A stretch of DNA of 14,311 nucleotides from JBPCPM01 sp050999155 (GCA_050999155.1 JBPCPM010000180.1:1-14311); one strand, 5' to 3'. Numbered from the stretch's first letter, positions 6,437 through 12,572 are shown. Notes: generated by a model not told the origin, from the letters alone. Program-made: numbers and translations.

Positions 6437-7369
6437 TCAGGACGCGGCGGCGTCCTGGCCGCCGATAAAAACACCTGTAGTCGAACGATGCCCGCTGGGC
6501 AATCGGTGGAAACGTGCCCGCACAGGGACATGATCCGAGAGGCGGATTCGGCGCCTGGCCTCCGGTACCTCCCGCTCGCCGTCGGGCAATGACTTGATGG
6601 GGGTAGCGGTCTGCAACCCTCGGCCCAGGATGTGGTCCAGGTACCTCCCGGGCCGGCCCTCGAGTCCGCGCTCGGTGAGCTCGGCGAACAGGCCCGGGTG
6701 CGCCGCCGCGACGTTGAAGTCGCCGCCGAAGATCAGCGGGCGGTCGCCGGCGAGGCGCATGGCCTCGTCGGCCGCGTGGAGCACCTCCGCCGGGGCGCGA
6801 GCACTGTCGTTGCTCGCGTGCAGGCAGGCCACGCAGAGGCCGCTTCGCAGGCCGATGGCCACCATGGTGCGCCGCTCGGCCCGAGATCCTGCGGTGAGGG
6901 TGAGCTGCTCACGCCACCGCACGGCGTCACCCCGCACGAGGATGCCGTTGCTGCCTCCCTCGTTGGAACGCATCAGATGCGGCCGGCACCGAGCCAGGGC
7001 CGAGCGAAGTGCGGGAAGGGAGTTGCGGGAAGTCAGTGCGAAGGAGCCATCGGCGGCGATGGCTCGCAGCCGTTCGTGCCAGCGCGGTGGGCACTCCTGC
7101 AGCAGCGCGATGTCCCACTCCCAGCGGGCCAGCGCCTCCGCGAACTCGTCACCGAGGTCGCGGTTTACGAGCAGGTAGCGGCCCTGGGGCTGGGGGCTGC
7201 GGGAGATCCGGTGGCGCAGGGGCCGTCGCCGCCCTGCCTCATCACCGAAGTCGAGGCCGTGGCCGAGGTTCCAGCTCAGAACCGCGATCGCCTCGTCGCG
7301 TCCTGGCGCACGCTCGGTCGAGGACGCCCCGGTGGCTGCACTACGATGGCCCGCCTCATGGCCCGTCAC
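6437..7369 (-). CDS. endonuclease/exonuclease/phosphatase (EEP) family hydrolase
   Basis: The product is about 310 residues with the metal-dependent DNase-I-like fold. Motifs in order are LSWNLGHG (N34), ALLQECP (E92), NGILVRG, a LHASND histidine motif, FGGDFN (Asp/Asn pair), YLDHIL and LSDHVPVRARF (Asp-His pair), so all catalytic positions are present. The family includes nucleases, phosphoinositide or sphingolipid phosphodiesterases and phosphatases; the substrate here is not evident. The stretch between the first two motifs (58 residues) is Arg-rich and longer than usual. The start is uncertain: the only in-frame candidates are GTG 7369 and TTG 7399, and both lie inside the divergent argF gene. 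The last codons form a hairpin (6440-6455). It is followed closely by the phasin-like gene. No signal peptide is seen. Confidence 0.8.
   Translation of the reverse strand: MTGHEAGHRSAATGASSTERAPGRDEAIAVLSWNLGHGLDFGDEAGRRRPLRHRISRSPQPQGRYLLVNRDLGDEFAEALARWEWDIALLQECPPRWHERLRAIAADGSFALTSRNSLPALRSALARCRPHLMRSNEGGSNGILVRGDAVRWREQLTLTAGSRAERRTMVAIGLRSGLCVACLHASNDSARAPAEVLHAADEAMRLAGDRPLIFGGDFNVAAAHPGLFAELTERGLEGRPGRYLDHILGRGLQTATPIKSLPDGEREVPEARRRIRLSDHVPVRARFHRLPSGHRSTTGVFIGGQDAAAS
7342..7347 (+). promoter_or_regulatory. possible -10 box (TACGAT) of argF
   Basis: TACGAT fits TANNNT and lies 10 nt before ATG 7358. If it is used, transcription would begin close to that ATG, favouring it over the ATG at 7346, which overlaps the hexamer. 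No Shine-Dalgarno precedes either ATG. Confidence 0.35.
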
Positions 7370-8254
7370 TTCCTCACCGGCGAGGAGATTAGCCCGCAAG
7401 AGCAGGGTCGGTTGCTGGCGCGGGCCGCGGAGCTCAAGGACGGCCGCAACGCCGGCGAGGGCTCGGATGCTCTCGCGGGTCGCACGGTCGGGATGCTCTT
7501 CGAGCGCCCCTCGACGCGCACGCGGATCTCATTCGAGGTGGGCGTCGCCGAGCTGGGGGGCACCCCGATCGTCCTGCGCGGGGACGAGCTGCAGCTCTCG
7601 CGCGGGGAGTCGATTCGCGACACGGCCCTTGTCCTGTCGCGCTACGTGCACGCGATCGTCATTCGCTCCGGGTCCCACGACGCTGTGGCCAAGCTCGCCC
7701 GCCACGCCACGGTGCCGGTCATCAACGCGCTGACCCCCGAGCACCACCCGTGCCAGGCGCTCGCCGACCTGCTGACCCTGCGTGAGCGGTTCGGCGAGCT
7801 CGACGGGGTGCCGGTCACCTACGTGGGCGACGGCAACAACGTCGCACGGTCGCTGGCGCTCGCGGGGCGGATGGCCGGGATCGAGCTCACGGTCGCGTCT
7901 CCCGAGGGCTACCGGCTCGAGGAGGGGGTGGGAGCCCGGATCTCAGGAGACGCGATCGAGGCGGCCGCCGGGGCGCGGGCGTTGTACACCGACGTCTGGG
8001 TGAGCATGGGAGACGAGCAGACGGCCGAGCGCCGACGGGCCGACCTCGGCGGCTTCCGGCTCGACGACGCCCTGCTCGACCGGGCGGCCGACGACGCCAT
8101 CGTCCTGCACTGCCTGCCCGCGCACCCGGGCGAGGAGATCACCGAGGGGCCGCTGTACGGCGAACGGTCGGCCGTGTGGGACCAGGCGGAGAACCGGCTG
8201 CACGCCCAGAAGGCGTTGCTCGAGCTGATGCTCTCCGAGCGGCCTGCCTCATAG
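7358..8254 (+). CDS. argF: ornithine carbamoyltransferase
   Basis: The enzyme joins carbamoyl phosphate and ornithine to give citrulline in arginine biosynthesis (cytosolic trimer). The 298-residue protein begins MARHFLTGEEISPQEQ, typical of ArgF. It has the carbamoyl-phosphate loop FERPSTRTRISFEVG, then HPCQALADL, a DVWVSMGDE stretch, and the ornithine-site HCLPAHPGEEITEGPLYG, followed by DQAENRLHAQKALL. All catalytic residues I can place are present and the length is near the usual 300-310. ATG 7358 is preferred; ATG 7346 would add MARL. It stands alone, not in an arg operon. Its first bases are antisense to the 5' end of the divergent EEP gene, and its TAG stop (8252-8254) overlaps the end of the convergent tRNA-Glu. 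OTC rather than aspartate transcarbamylase is indicated by HCLPA. Confidence 0.96.
   Translation: MARHFLTGEEISPQEQGRLLARAAELKDGRNAGEGSDALAGRTVGMLFERPSTRTRISFEVGVAELGGTPIVLRGDELQLSRGESIRDTALVLSRYVHAIVIRSGSHDAVAKLARHATVPVINALTPEHHPCQALADLLTLRERFGELDGVPVTYVGDGNNVARSLALAGRMAGIELTVASPEGYRLEEGVGARISGDAIEAAAGARALYTDVWVSMGDEQTAERRRADLGGFRLDDALLDRAADDAIVLHCLPAHPGEEITEGPLYGERSAVWDQAENRLHAQKALLELMLSERPAS
7386..7391 (-). promoter_or_regulatory. possible -10 box (TAATCT) for the EEP gene inside argF
   Basis: On the minus strand TAATCT (TANNNT) ends 16 nt before GTG 7369, with GGTGAGG in between as a weak ribosome-binding site. It would produce a transcript antisense to the first codons of argF. Pattern only. 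Confidence 0.25.
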
Positions 8255-8323
8255 CCCCGGCGGGAGTCGAACCCGCGCTACTTGGTTGAAAACCAAGCGT
8301 GCTAACCGTTACACCACGGGGCC
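8252..8323 (-). tRNA. tRNA-Glu (anticodon UUC)
   Basis: A full cloverleaf can be drawn on the minus strand. The acceptor is GGCCCCG/CGGGGCT (first pair G-U), followed by a D arm with GGTTAG, the anticodon stem CTTGG/CCAAG with loop TTTTCAA (anticodon TTC at 8290-8288), and the T arm GCGGG-TTCGACT-CCCGC. CCA is not encoded (TGA follows the discriminator). The 3' end overlaps the three bases of the argF stop codon on the other strand. Confidence 0.95.
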
Positions 8324-8332
8324 GCGCGCGCC

Positions 8333-8338
8333 AGTCTA
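8333..8338 (-). promoter_or_regulatory. -10 box TAGACT of tRNA-Glu, overlapping the GT4 stop codon
   Basis: TAGACT (TANNNT) ends 9 nt before tRNA position 1, the usual distance for a start site at or just before the tRNA. Its first three bases are the TAG stop of the preceding same-strand glycosyltransferase gene. Confidence 0.45.
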
Positions 8339-9490
8339 CGGACCGGATTGCCGCGCCGTGGCGGCGCGCTCGGCCCGCGCGTAGACCGCCGTCAGCGTCT
8401 CGGCCACCGCATCGGGCGTGGCAAGCGCGGTGATCGCCTCGCGGCCGCGCCGTCTGGCCTCGCGGTCCCCGAACCGCCCGCGGACGGCGCGGGCCCAGCC
8501 GGCCCGGTCACCCGGGTCGACGAGACCGTCCTCCGGAACGATCTCTCCGAGCGCCCCCACACGGGACGCGACGACCGGAACCCCCGCCGCCATCGCTTCG
8601 GCCGCGGCGAGCCCGAAGGTCTCGGCGAACCGGGAGGGGACCACGGCGAGAGCGGCGTGGGTGCGCAGCCGGGCGAGCTCGGTGGCCTCGGTCCAGCCGC
8701 GGAACTCCACGTCAGCGCCCGCCGCGCGCTGGCGCGCCTGCGGTTCGCCGGGTCCTGATCCGGCGACGATGAGGCGTACGCCCGCGTCAACGCACGCGTC
8801 GATGGCCTGCTCGGCGCCCTTCTCCGGCGCCAGGCGGGAGGCGAGCAGGGCGTAGGGCGCTGGCCGGGAGCCGCCAGGCGGCGCTTCGCCGTTCGCGCTT
8901 GCGCTCACCGGATAGGGCACCACCGTCTGCCGTGAGGGCAGCGGTGCGCCCAGCTCGCGGAGGCGCTCGAAGGCGAACGCGCTCGGGGCGAGGACCTCGT
9001 CGGCGCCGTCGACCAGCCGGTCCTGCCAGGCGGCGAGGGAGGCCGCGTAGGTCGCGGCCTCCGGCAGCGATCCCCGGCACCGGCGGATAAGGCCCGGCGC
9101 CGTGTTGCGCCCGTGGCAGCGGGTGCACTCCTGCCCCTCGGTGAAGCAGACACCGACGGCGCAGACCAGGCGGTAGTTGTGCAGGTGCAGCACGACCCCC
9201 GCTCCGGCGTCGCGGGCGGCGGCGAGCGACCTCCAGCCGAAGGAGGGGTGCAGGTTGTGGGCGTGGACGACACGGGCGCCGGTGCGCCGGACTGCGGCGG
9301 CCACGTCGTCGGGCTCGAGTCCGCCGCGCAGCAGCGCCGCGGCGGCCCGCGTGCGGCCCAGCGTTGCCGAGTCACGCTCGAGCAGCTCCACCGGCTCGCG
9401 GATCCGCTGGCGGACCAGGGTCATCAGCGCCTCGACGAAGCGCTCCTCGCCGCCGAGCTGGCGGTAGCGGTTGTGGACGAAGAGGATCAC
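8336..9490 (-). CDS. glycosyltransferase family 4 (GT-B), Cys-cluster type
   Basis: The 384-residue retaining glycosyltransferase transfers a sugar from a nucleotide-sugar donor, probably to an envelope polysaccharide or glycolipid at the inner membrane face. It begins VILFVHNRYRQLGGEERFVE (GG loop of the acceptor domain), continues with VVHAHNLHPSFGW and LHLHNYRLVC, and has a Cys cluster (C110, C115, C122, C125, C138) seen in a subset of GT4 enzymes. The donor domain has LLASRLAPEKG, the E-x7-E motif ETFGLAAAE (E290, E298) and MAAGVPVVASRVG. GTG 9490 is chosen because the family's first strand begins there; the longer open frame upstream would cross the lgt start. A TAGTCG hexamer lies 7 nt upstream. 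No other polysaccharide genes are next to it, so donor and acceptor are unknown. Confidence 0.9.
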   Translation of the reverse strand: MILFVHNRYRQLGGEERFVEALMTLVRQRIREPVELLERDSATLGRTRAAAALLRGGLEPDDVAAAVRRTGARVVHAHNLHPSFGWRSLAAARDAGAGVVLHLHNYRLVCAVGVCFTEGQECTRCHGRNTAPGLIRRCRGSLPEAATYAASLAAWQDRLVDGADEVLAPSAFAFERLRELGAPLPSRQTVVPYPVSASANGEAPPGGSRPAPYALLASRLAPEKGAEQAIDACVDAGVRLIVAGSGPGEPQARQRAAGADVEFRGWTEATELARLRTHAALAVVPSRFAETFGLAAAEAMAAGVPVVASRVGALGEIVPEDGLVDPGDRAGWARAVRGRFGDREARRRGREAITALATPDAVAETLTAVYARAERAATARQSGP

Positions 9491-9497
9491 GGTGAAC

Positions 9498-9503
9498 CGA
9501 CTA
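9498..9503 (-). promoter_or_regulatory. possible -10-like hexamer TAGTCG of the GT4 gene
   Basis: On the minus strand TAGTCG is followed by 7 nt and the GTG at 9490, the same spacing as TAGAAT before the quinone oxidoreductase. The last base deviates from TANNNT. It overlaps the opposite-strand hexamer at 9502-9507. Confidence 0.25.
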
Positions 9504-9507
9504 CTCT
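9502..9507 (+). promoter_or_regulatory. possible -10 box TACTCT of lgt
   Basis: TACTCT (TANNNT) lies in the 80-nt divergent gap and would give lgt a leader of about 55 nt. That leader contains no clear Shine-Dalgarno before GTG 9571. Pattern only. Confidence 0.25.
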
Positions 9508-9570
9508 TCCAGCAGGGTCCCACCAACAGGCGCGTACCCACCCTTCGCCGCGCCCGCCCTCCCTCGCACC

Positions 9571-10356
9571 GTGATCCCGGAGCTCCACCTCGGCCCACTG
9601 ACGCTCCAGACCTTCGGGCTGATGTTCGCCCTGTCGTTCATCGCGGCCGGAGCGATCGTGGCGCGCAGGCTCGTCGAGATGCGCCTGCCCGCCGACTGGG
9701 CGTACGAGATGGGCTTCGCCGCGCTGGTCGGCGGCATCGTCGGCGCCCGGCTGCTGTACGTCGTCGAGCACACGGACCTGCTGGCGGCCGACCCGCTCGG
9801 GACGCTCTTCGGCGGCACCGGGCTGACGTTCTACGGCGGCCTGGTCGGCGGGATCGTCGCCGTGGGCTTCCTGTTGTGGCGCAAGGGCCAGCTGACGCTG
9901 CCGATGGCCGACGCCATCGCCCCCTCGCTGGCTGTGGCCTATGCCGTGGGGCGGATCGGGTGCCAGCTCTCCGGCGACGGTGACTACGGGATTCCCTGGG
10001 ACGGCCCGTGGGCCATGGCCTACCCGGAGGGCACGGTGGCGACGACCGTGCCGGTCCATCCCACGCCGATCTACGAGACGCTGGCCATGGTCACGGTCGG
10101 CTGGGCGTTGTGGATGCTGCGCGACCGGGTGCGGCCCGGAACGGTGTTCGCCCTGTATCTGATGCTGGCCGGCGCCGAGCGGCTCGCCGTCGAGTTCATC
10201 CGGCGCAACGACGAGGTGCTGCTCGGCCTCACCGTGGCTCAGCTGCAGAGCGTCGGCATGCTCGTCGCCGGAGCGGTCATGCTCGTGATCGTTCGACGGC
10301 GCTCGGACCCGGTGGAGGTGCCTGTCGGAGCCGCAGGACCGCACCCCGCCCGGTAG
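9571..10356 (+). CDS. lgt: prolipoprotein diacylglyceryl transferase (Lgt), variant active site
   Basis: Lgt moves diacylglycerol from phosphatidylglycerol to the lipobox Cys of prelipoproteins in the cytoplasmic membrane. The protein has 261 residues and about seven hydrophobic segments. Landmarks are LGPLTLQTFGLMFALSF, VGGIVGARLLYVVEH, LTFYGGLVGG, AVGRIGCQLSGDGDYG (125-140), HPTPIYE (163-169) and ERLAVEFIRRND (203-214). The arginine of the Lgt signature (R128) is present. Compared with the E. coli type, the HGGL histidine is Tyr (Y88) and GRIGNFxNGE reads GRIGCQLSGD, a variant I associate with some non-model lineages. GTG 9571 starts at the usual N-terminus. The coiled-coil gene follows by 15 nt. 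Low doubt about family; activity of the variant is inferred. A frameshifted lipoprotein gene at 13792 could have been a substrate. Confidence 0.9.
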   Translation: MIPELHLGPLTLQTFGLMFALSFIAAGAIVARRLVEMRLPADWAYEMGFAALVGGIVGARLLYVVEHTDLLAADPLGTLFGGTGLTFYGGLVGGIVAVGFLLWRKGQLTLPMADAIAPSLAVAYAVGRIGCQLSGDGDYGIPWDGPWAMAYPEGTVATTVPVHPTPIYETLAMVTVGWALWMLRDRVRPGTVFALYLMLAGAERLAVEFIRRNDEVLLGLTVAQLQSVGMLVAGAVMLVIVRRRSDPVEVPVGAAGPHPAR

Positions 10357-10371
10357 AACTTCCGGCAGACG

Positions 10372-11025
10372 ATGGCCGACGACGAGAAGATCGACCCCGA
10401 CGACCAGTCGCTCGCCGACATGGCGCGGCTGCCAGCCGAGCTTGGCCGCGAGCTGCAGGAGACCCACGACACGGTGCGGGCGGCCCGCGAGGACGTCACC
10501 GAGCTGCAGGGGCGCGCGGACTCGATCCTCGATCGGGCCGACAAGATCCTCGAGCGGGCGGACACCGTCATCGGCCGGACTGACGCGATCGACGAGCGGG
10601 CGGTCGAGATCCTCGGGCTGGGCGAGCGGATCTCGGGCCAGGCCGAGCAGATCATCGAGCTCGGAGGACAGATCGTCGAGCAGGCCCAGGCCATCGACGG
10701 CAAGGCGGGGCCGATCACCGAGGTCGCCCGGAGCATCGACGGTCGTGCCGAGCGCGTCATCGAGTCGGCCGACGAGGCGCAGGACGAGCTGGAGGAGACC
10801 AACGAGGAGCTGCGCCGGCTCAACGTCAACGTGGAGAAGGTCCTGGCCGAGCTCAACTCCAACCTGGAGCGGGTGCTGGCCGTTGGCGCGCCCATACGCG
10901 CCATCGGGACGCGTGCCGGATCGGCGTCGTCGCGGCTCGGCGTGACCGACGTCGTGCGGGGGATCGACGAGGCGCTGTTCCCGAAGCACGCCGACGCGGG
11001 CGACGGCGACCCGTCCGGCGACTGA
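10372..11025 (+). CDS. Ala/Ile heptad-repeat coiled-coil protein, unknown function
   Basis: I do not recognise this 217-residue acidic protein as a named family. It has no signal peptide or membrane helix. Residues 49-132 are twelve uninterrupted 7-residue units (ADSILDR, ADKILER, ADTVIGR and so on) with Ala (Gly or Thr in three) at position 1 and Ile/Val at position 4. This is a very regular coiled coil or helical bundle with one small and one branched core residue. A Glu/Asn/Leu-rich helix follows (EETNEELRRLNVNVEKVLAE, to about 170), then a Gly/Pro break and a short tail (VVRGIDEALFP). ATG 10372 begins 15 nt after the lgt stop on the same strand, so co-transcription is likely. The periodicity would suit a membrane-surface or filament-forming scaffold, which is inference. 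Codon use matches the neighbours. Confidence 0.75.
   Translation: MADDEKIDPDDQSLADMARLPAELGRELQETHDTVRAAREDVTELQGRADSILDRADKILERADTVIGRTDAIDERAVEILGLGERISGQAEQIIELGGQIVEQAQAIDGKAGPITEVARSIDGRAERVIESADEAQDELEETNEELRRLNVNVEKVLAELNSNLERVLAVGAPIRAIGTRAGSASSRLGVTDVVRGIDEALFPKHADAGDGDPSGD
10516..10767 (+). repeat. twelve in-phase 21-nt coding units (heptad repeat)
   Basis: Twelve 21-nt units encode the Ala-x-x-Ile-x-x-x heptads of the coiled-coil protein. Units share GCC/GCG at codon 1 and ATC at codon 4 but differ elsewhere. The repeat therefore looks maintained at protein level rather than as a recent DNA tandem duplication. Confidence 0.7.
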
Positions 11026-11032
11026 TCCGCCG

Positions 11033-11785
11033 CTAGAACGCGCGGGTCGCGCCGCCGTCGATCGGCAGCACGGCGCCGGTGATGTAGGCGGCCTGCTCGG
11101 AGCACAGGAACCCAACGAGCTCGCCGAACTCCTCGGCGGTTCCGAGCCTGGGGACCGGGACGTTCTCGGCCGCCCACTGCTCGGCCTCGTCCATCGAGCC
11201 CATCAGCTCGGCGAGGCGCTTGGTAGCGATCCGCCCCGGAGCCACCGTGTTGACGGTGACGCCGCCGGCCCCGACCTGGGCGGCGAGAGTCTTGAGGAAG
11301 CCGAGTGCGGCCAGCCGGTAGATCGTCGACAGAGCGAGCGTGTCGGCCGGGTCGCGGACTGACGTGGCCGCGACGTTGACGATCCGTCCCCATTGCTGCT
11401 CGCGCATCGCAGGCAGCGCGGCCTCCACGAGGATGCGCGGGGCGAGCACGAGTGACCGGTGGGCCCGTTCCCACTCGTCGACCGGATGCTCGAGCGCCGT
11501 CCCTCCAGGCGGTCCGCCGGTGTTGCAGATCAGGATGGAGACCGGCCCCATCTTCGCGGCGACCTCGCCAACCAGCCCCGCCATCCGGTCGAGGTCGTCG
11601 GTGTCGGCGACGAACGCCCGGGTGCGGTCGCTCAGCTCGGAGCGCGTGCGCTCCAAGTCCAAAGCGGTCCGTGCCGCGATCGCCACCGCGGCCCCCTCAC
11701 GGTCGAGCACGCCCGCGATCCCGCGGCCGATTCCCTGGGTCGCGCCGAGCACGATGGCCGTTCGTCCTGCGATGGCGAGGTCCAT
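11033..11785 (-). CDS. short-chain dehydrogenase/reductase (SDR), catalytic motif atypical
   Basis: The 250-residue NAD(P)-dependent Rossmann-fold protein belongs to the FabG-like SDRs. Seen are the cofactor loop GATQGIGRG (14-22), the ICNTGGPPGG stretch in place of NNAG (87-95), IVNVAATSVRDP with the active-site Ser region (S142), VTVNTVAPGRIAT, and the C-terminal YITGAVLPIDGGATRAF. The Y-x-x-x-K dyad is not recognisable: aligning on the following helix puts S153 and R157 at those positions in STIYRLAALG. A branch of SDRs with this change is known to me, usually annotated only as SDR oxidoreductase, so the reaction is unclear. ATG 11785 starts MDLAIAGRTAIVLGA, the normal N-terminus. No Shine-Dalgarno is seen. 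The gene converges on the coiled-coil gene with only 7 nt between stops. Confidence 0.88.
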   Translation of the reverse strand: MDLAIAGRTAIVLGATQGIGRGIAGVLDREGAAVAIAARTALDLERTRSELSDRTRAFVADTDDLDRMAGLVGEVAAKMGPVSILICNTGGPPGGTALEHPVDEWERAHRSLVLAPRILVEAALPAMREQQWGRIVNVAATSVRDPADTLALSTIYRLAALGFLKTLAAQVGAGGVTVNTVAPGRIATKRLAELMGSMDEAEQWAAENVPVPRLGTAEEFGELVGFLCSEQAAYITGAVLPIDGGATRAF

Positions 11786-11849
11786 GAGGTCGTCGGTACC
11801 CGGCCGCGGTGGGGGCCGAACGTCGGCGTCCGAGCCGGCGCCGGCGTGG

Positions 11850-11855
11850 AACAAT
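11850..11855 (+). promoter_or_regulatory. weak -10-like hexamer AACAAT of tRNA-Val
   Basis: AACAAT ends 9 nt before the tRNA, the same distance as TAGACT before tRNA-Glu. Its first base differs from TANNNT. Suggested only by that parallel. Confidence 0.25.
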
Positions 11856-11864
11856 CCGCCCTCC

Positions 11865-11937
11865 GGGCGGTTAGCTCAGTTGGGAGAGCACCTGCCTTAC
11901 AAGCAGGAGGTCACTGGTTCGAACCCAGTACCGCCCA
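11865..11937 (+). tRNA. tRNA-Val (anticodon UAC)
   Basis: A complete cloverleaf is visible: acceptor GGGCGGT/ACCGCCC, D arm AGCTCAGTTGGGAGAGC, anticodon stem CCTGC/GCAGG with loop CTTACAA (TAC at 11898-11900), T arm CTGGTTCGAACCCAG and discriminator A. CCA is not encoded (TGG follows). Confidence 0.97.
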
Positions 11938-11947
11938 TGGTTGGAAA

Positions 11948-11964
11948 GCCGCTTCGGAAGCGGC
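11948..11964 (+). terminator. hairpin after tRNA-Val
   Basis: GCCGCTTCGGAAGCGGC folds into a 7-8 bp stem with a minimal loop, 10 nt after the tRNA. A short pyrimidine-rich stretch follows. Probably the tRNA-Val terminator. Confidence 0.55.
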
Positions 11965-12096
11965 ATCAGCTCCTTGCATTCCGACCCCGTCGGCCCTGGG
12001 CCGTCCTTTGAGGGCACCGGCTAGGTACGCCCCTGTAGTCGACTGCGAAAATGCCCGACGCTGCTTTCAGGCGAAAACGGAAGCCACGAAGGGCGC

Positions 12097-12282
12097 CTAT
12101 GTCGACGGCGACCGGCGCCACAACTTCACGGCCCCAAACGCGGCGGCGACGAACACCAGGGCGACGATGATCATCCGACCGACCTGGATATTGTCACCGT
12201 AGTCGATCAGGACCGACACGAGCAAGACTAACGTCAGCAGGGCGACGAGTCCGAGCAGCGCGGCGAGCAAACGGTAGATCAT
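12097..12282 (-). CDS. small membrane protein with two transmembrane helices
   Basis: The 61-residue protein has two hydrophobic helices: ~4-26 (RLLAALLGLVALLTLVLLVS) and ~37-54 (MIIVALVFVAAAFGAVKL). They are joined by a short polar loop (IDYGDNIQVGR), and the protein ends basic (WRRSPST). I do not recognise a family. ATG 12282 is supported by AGGAGG 3 nt upstream, so it is likely real despite its size. An in-frame start further upstream (12315) would put extra Arg-rich residues before the helix and is less likely. It stands alone between tRNA-Val and the IS remnant. A hairpin-forming holin-like topology is possible but has no support from context. Confidence 0.6.
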   Translation of the reverse strand: MIYRLLAALLGLVALLTLVLLVSVLIDYGDNIQVGRMIIVALVFVAAAFGAVKLWRRSPST

Positions 12283-12285
12283 GGT

Positions 12286-12291
12286 CCTCCT
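12286..12291 (-). promoter_or_regulatory. Shine-Dalgarno AGGAGG of the small membrane protein
   Basis: AGGAGG is followed by ACC and ATG 12282. The spacing is short, but this is a perfect anti-16S match and the main reason to accept the small gene. Confidence 0.6.
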
Positions 12292-12572
12292 GGAAGTGGG
12301 AAGGCGACCGTACACCCTAAAGCCAAATCAGCCATGCCGACGCGGCTTCAAGGCCCCTGCCGTGGCATCGCGACCGCTCGGCCGGAAGCCGAGTGCGGGC
12401 ACAACCCCAACTACTCGGGCCAGCGCCCTAAAGAACCGCTCGAGGCCGGCGGGCGCAATGATCGCGAGGATTCGCGCGGGCCGGCTACCCCGTTCCAGAA
12501 GGTTGCCACGGGTCGTGACCTGAAACCCTGAGATCGGTCAGCCCCACCTGTCAGTTCTTACCGCCCGCGACA
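12292..12572. other. non-coding stretch before the IS remnant
   Basis: I see no convincing gene here. Plus-strand open frames of 65-80 codons show no recognisable sequence. One hairpin, CTCGGC-cggaa-GCCGAG (12377-12393), is present. The stretch near 12531-12555 may include the left end of the IS3-type element, but no matching right end was found to confirm it. Confidence 0.4.

Noticed and set aside
6440..6455. Hairpin in the last codons of the EEP gene as a strong terminator
   Set aside because: Only a 6-bp stem inside coding sequence, with the phasin-like gene close behind; co-transcription is as likely.
6632..7345. Open frame upstream of and in phase with argF
   Set aside because: It is antisense to the EEP gene and bears no ArgF-like sequence; ArgF starts normally at MARHFL.
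10516..10767. The 21-nt periodicity as a minisatellite or CRISPR-like array
   Set aside because: Units differ widely at synonymous and non-core positions and lack spacers; the period matches protein heptads.
9487..11115. A 542-codon minus-strand open frame across lgt and the coiled-coil gene
   Set aside because: Antisense to lgt and to a gene with a clear heptad pattern; repetitive Asp/Leu/Arg sequence is the mirror of those codons.
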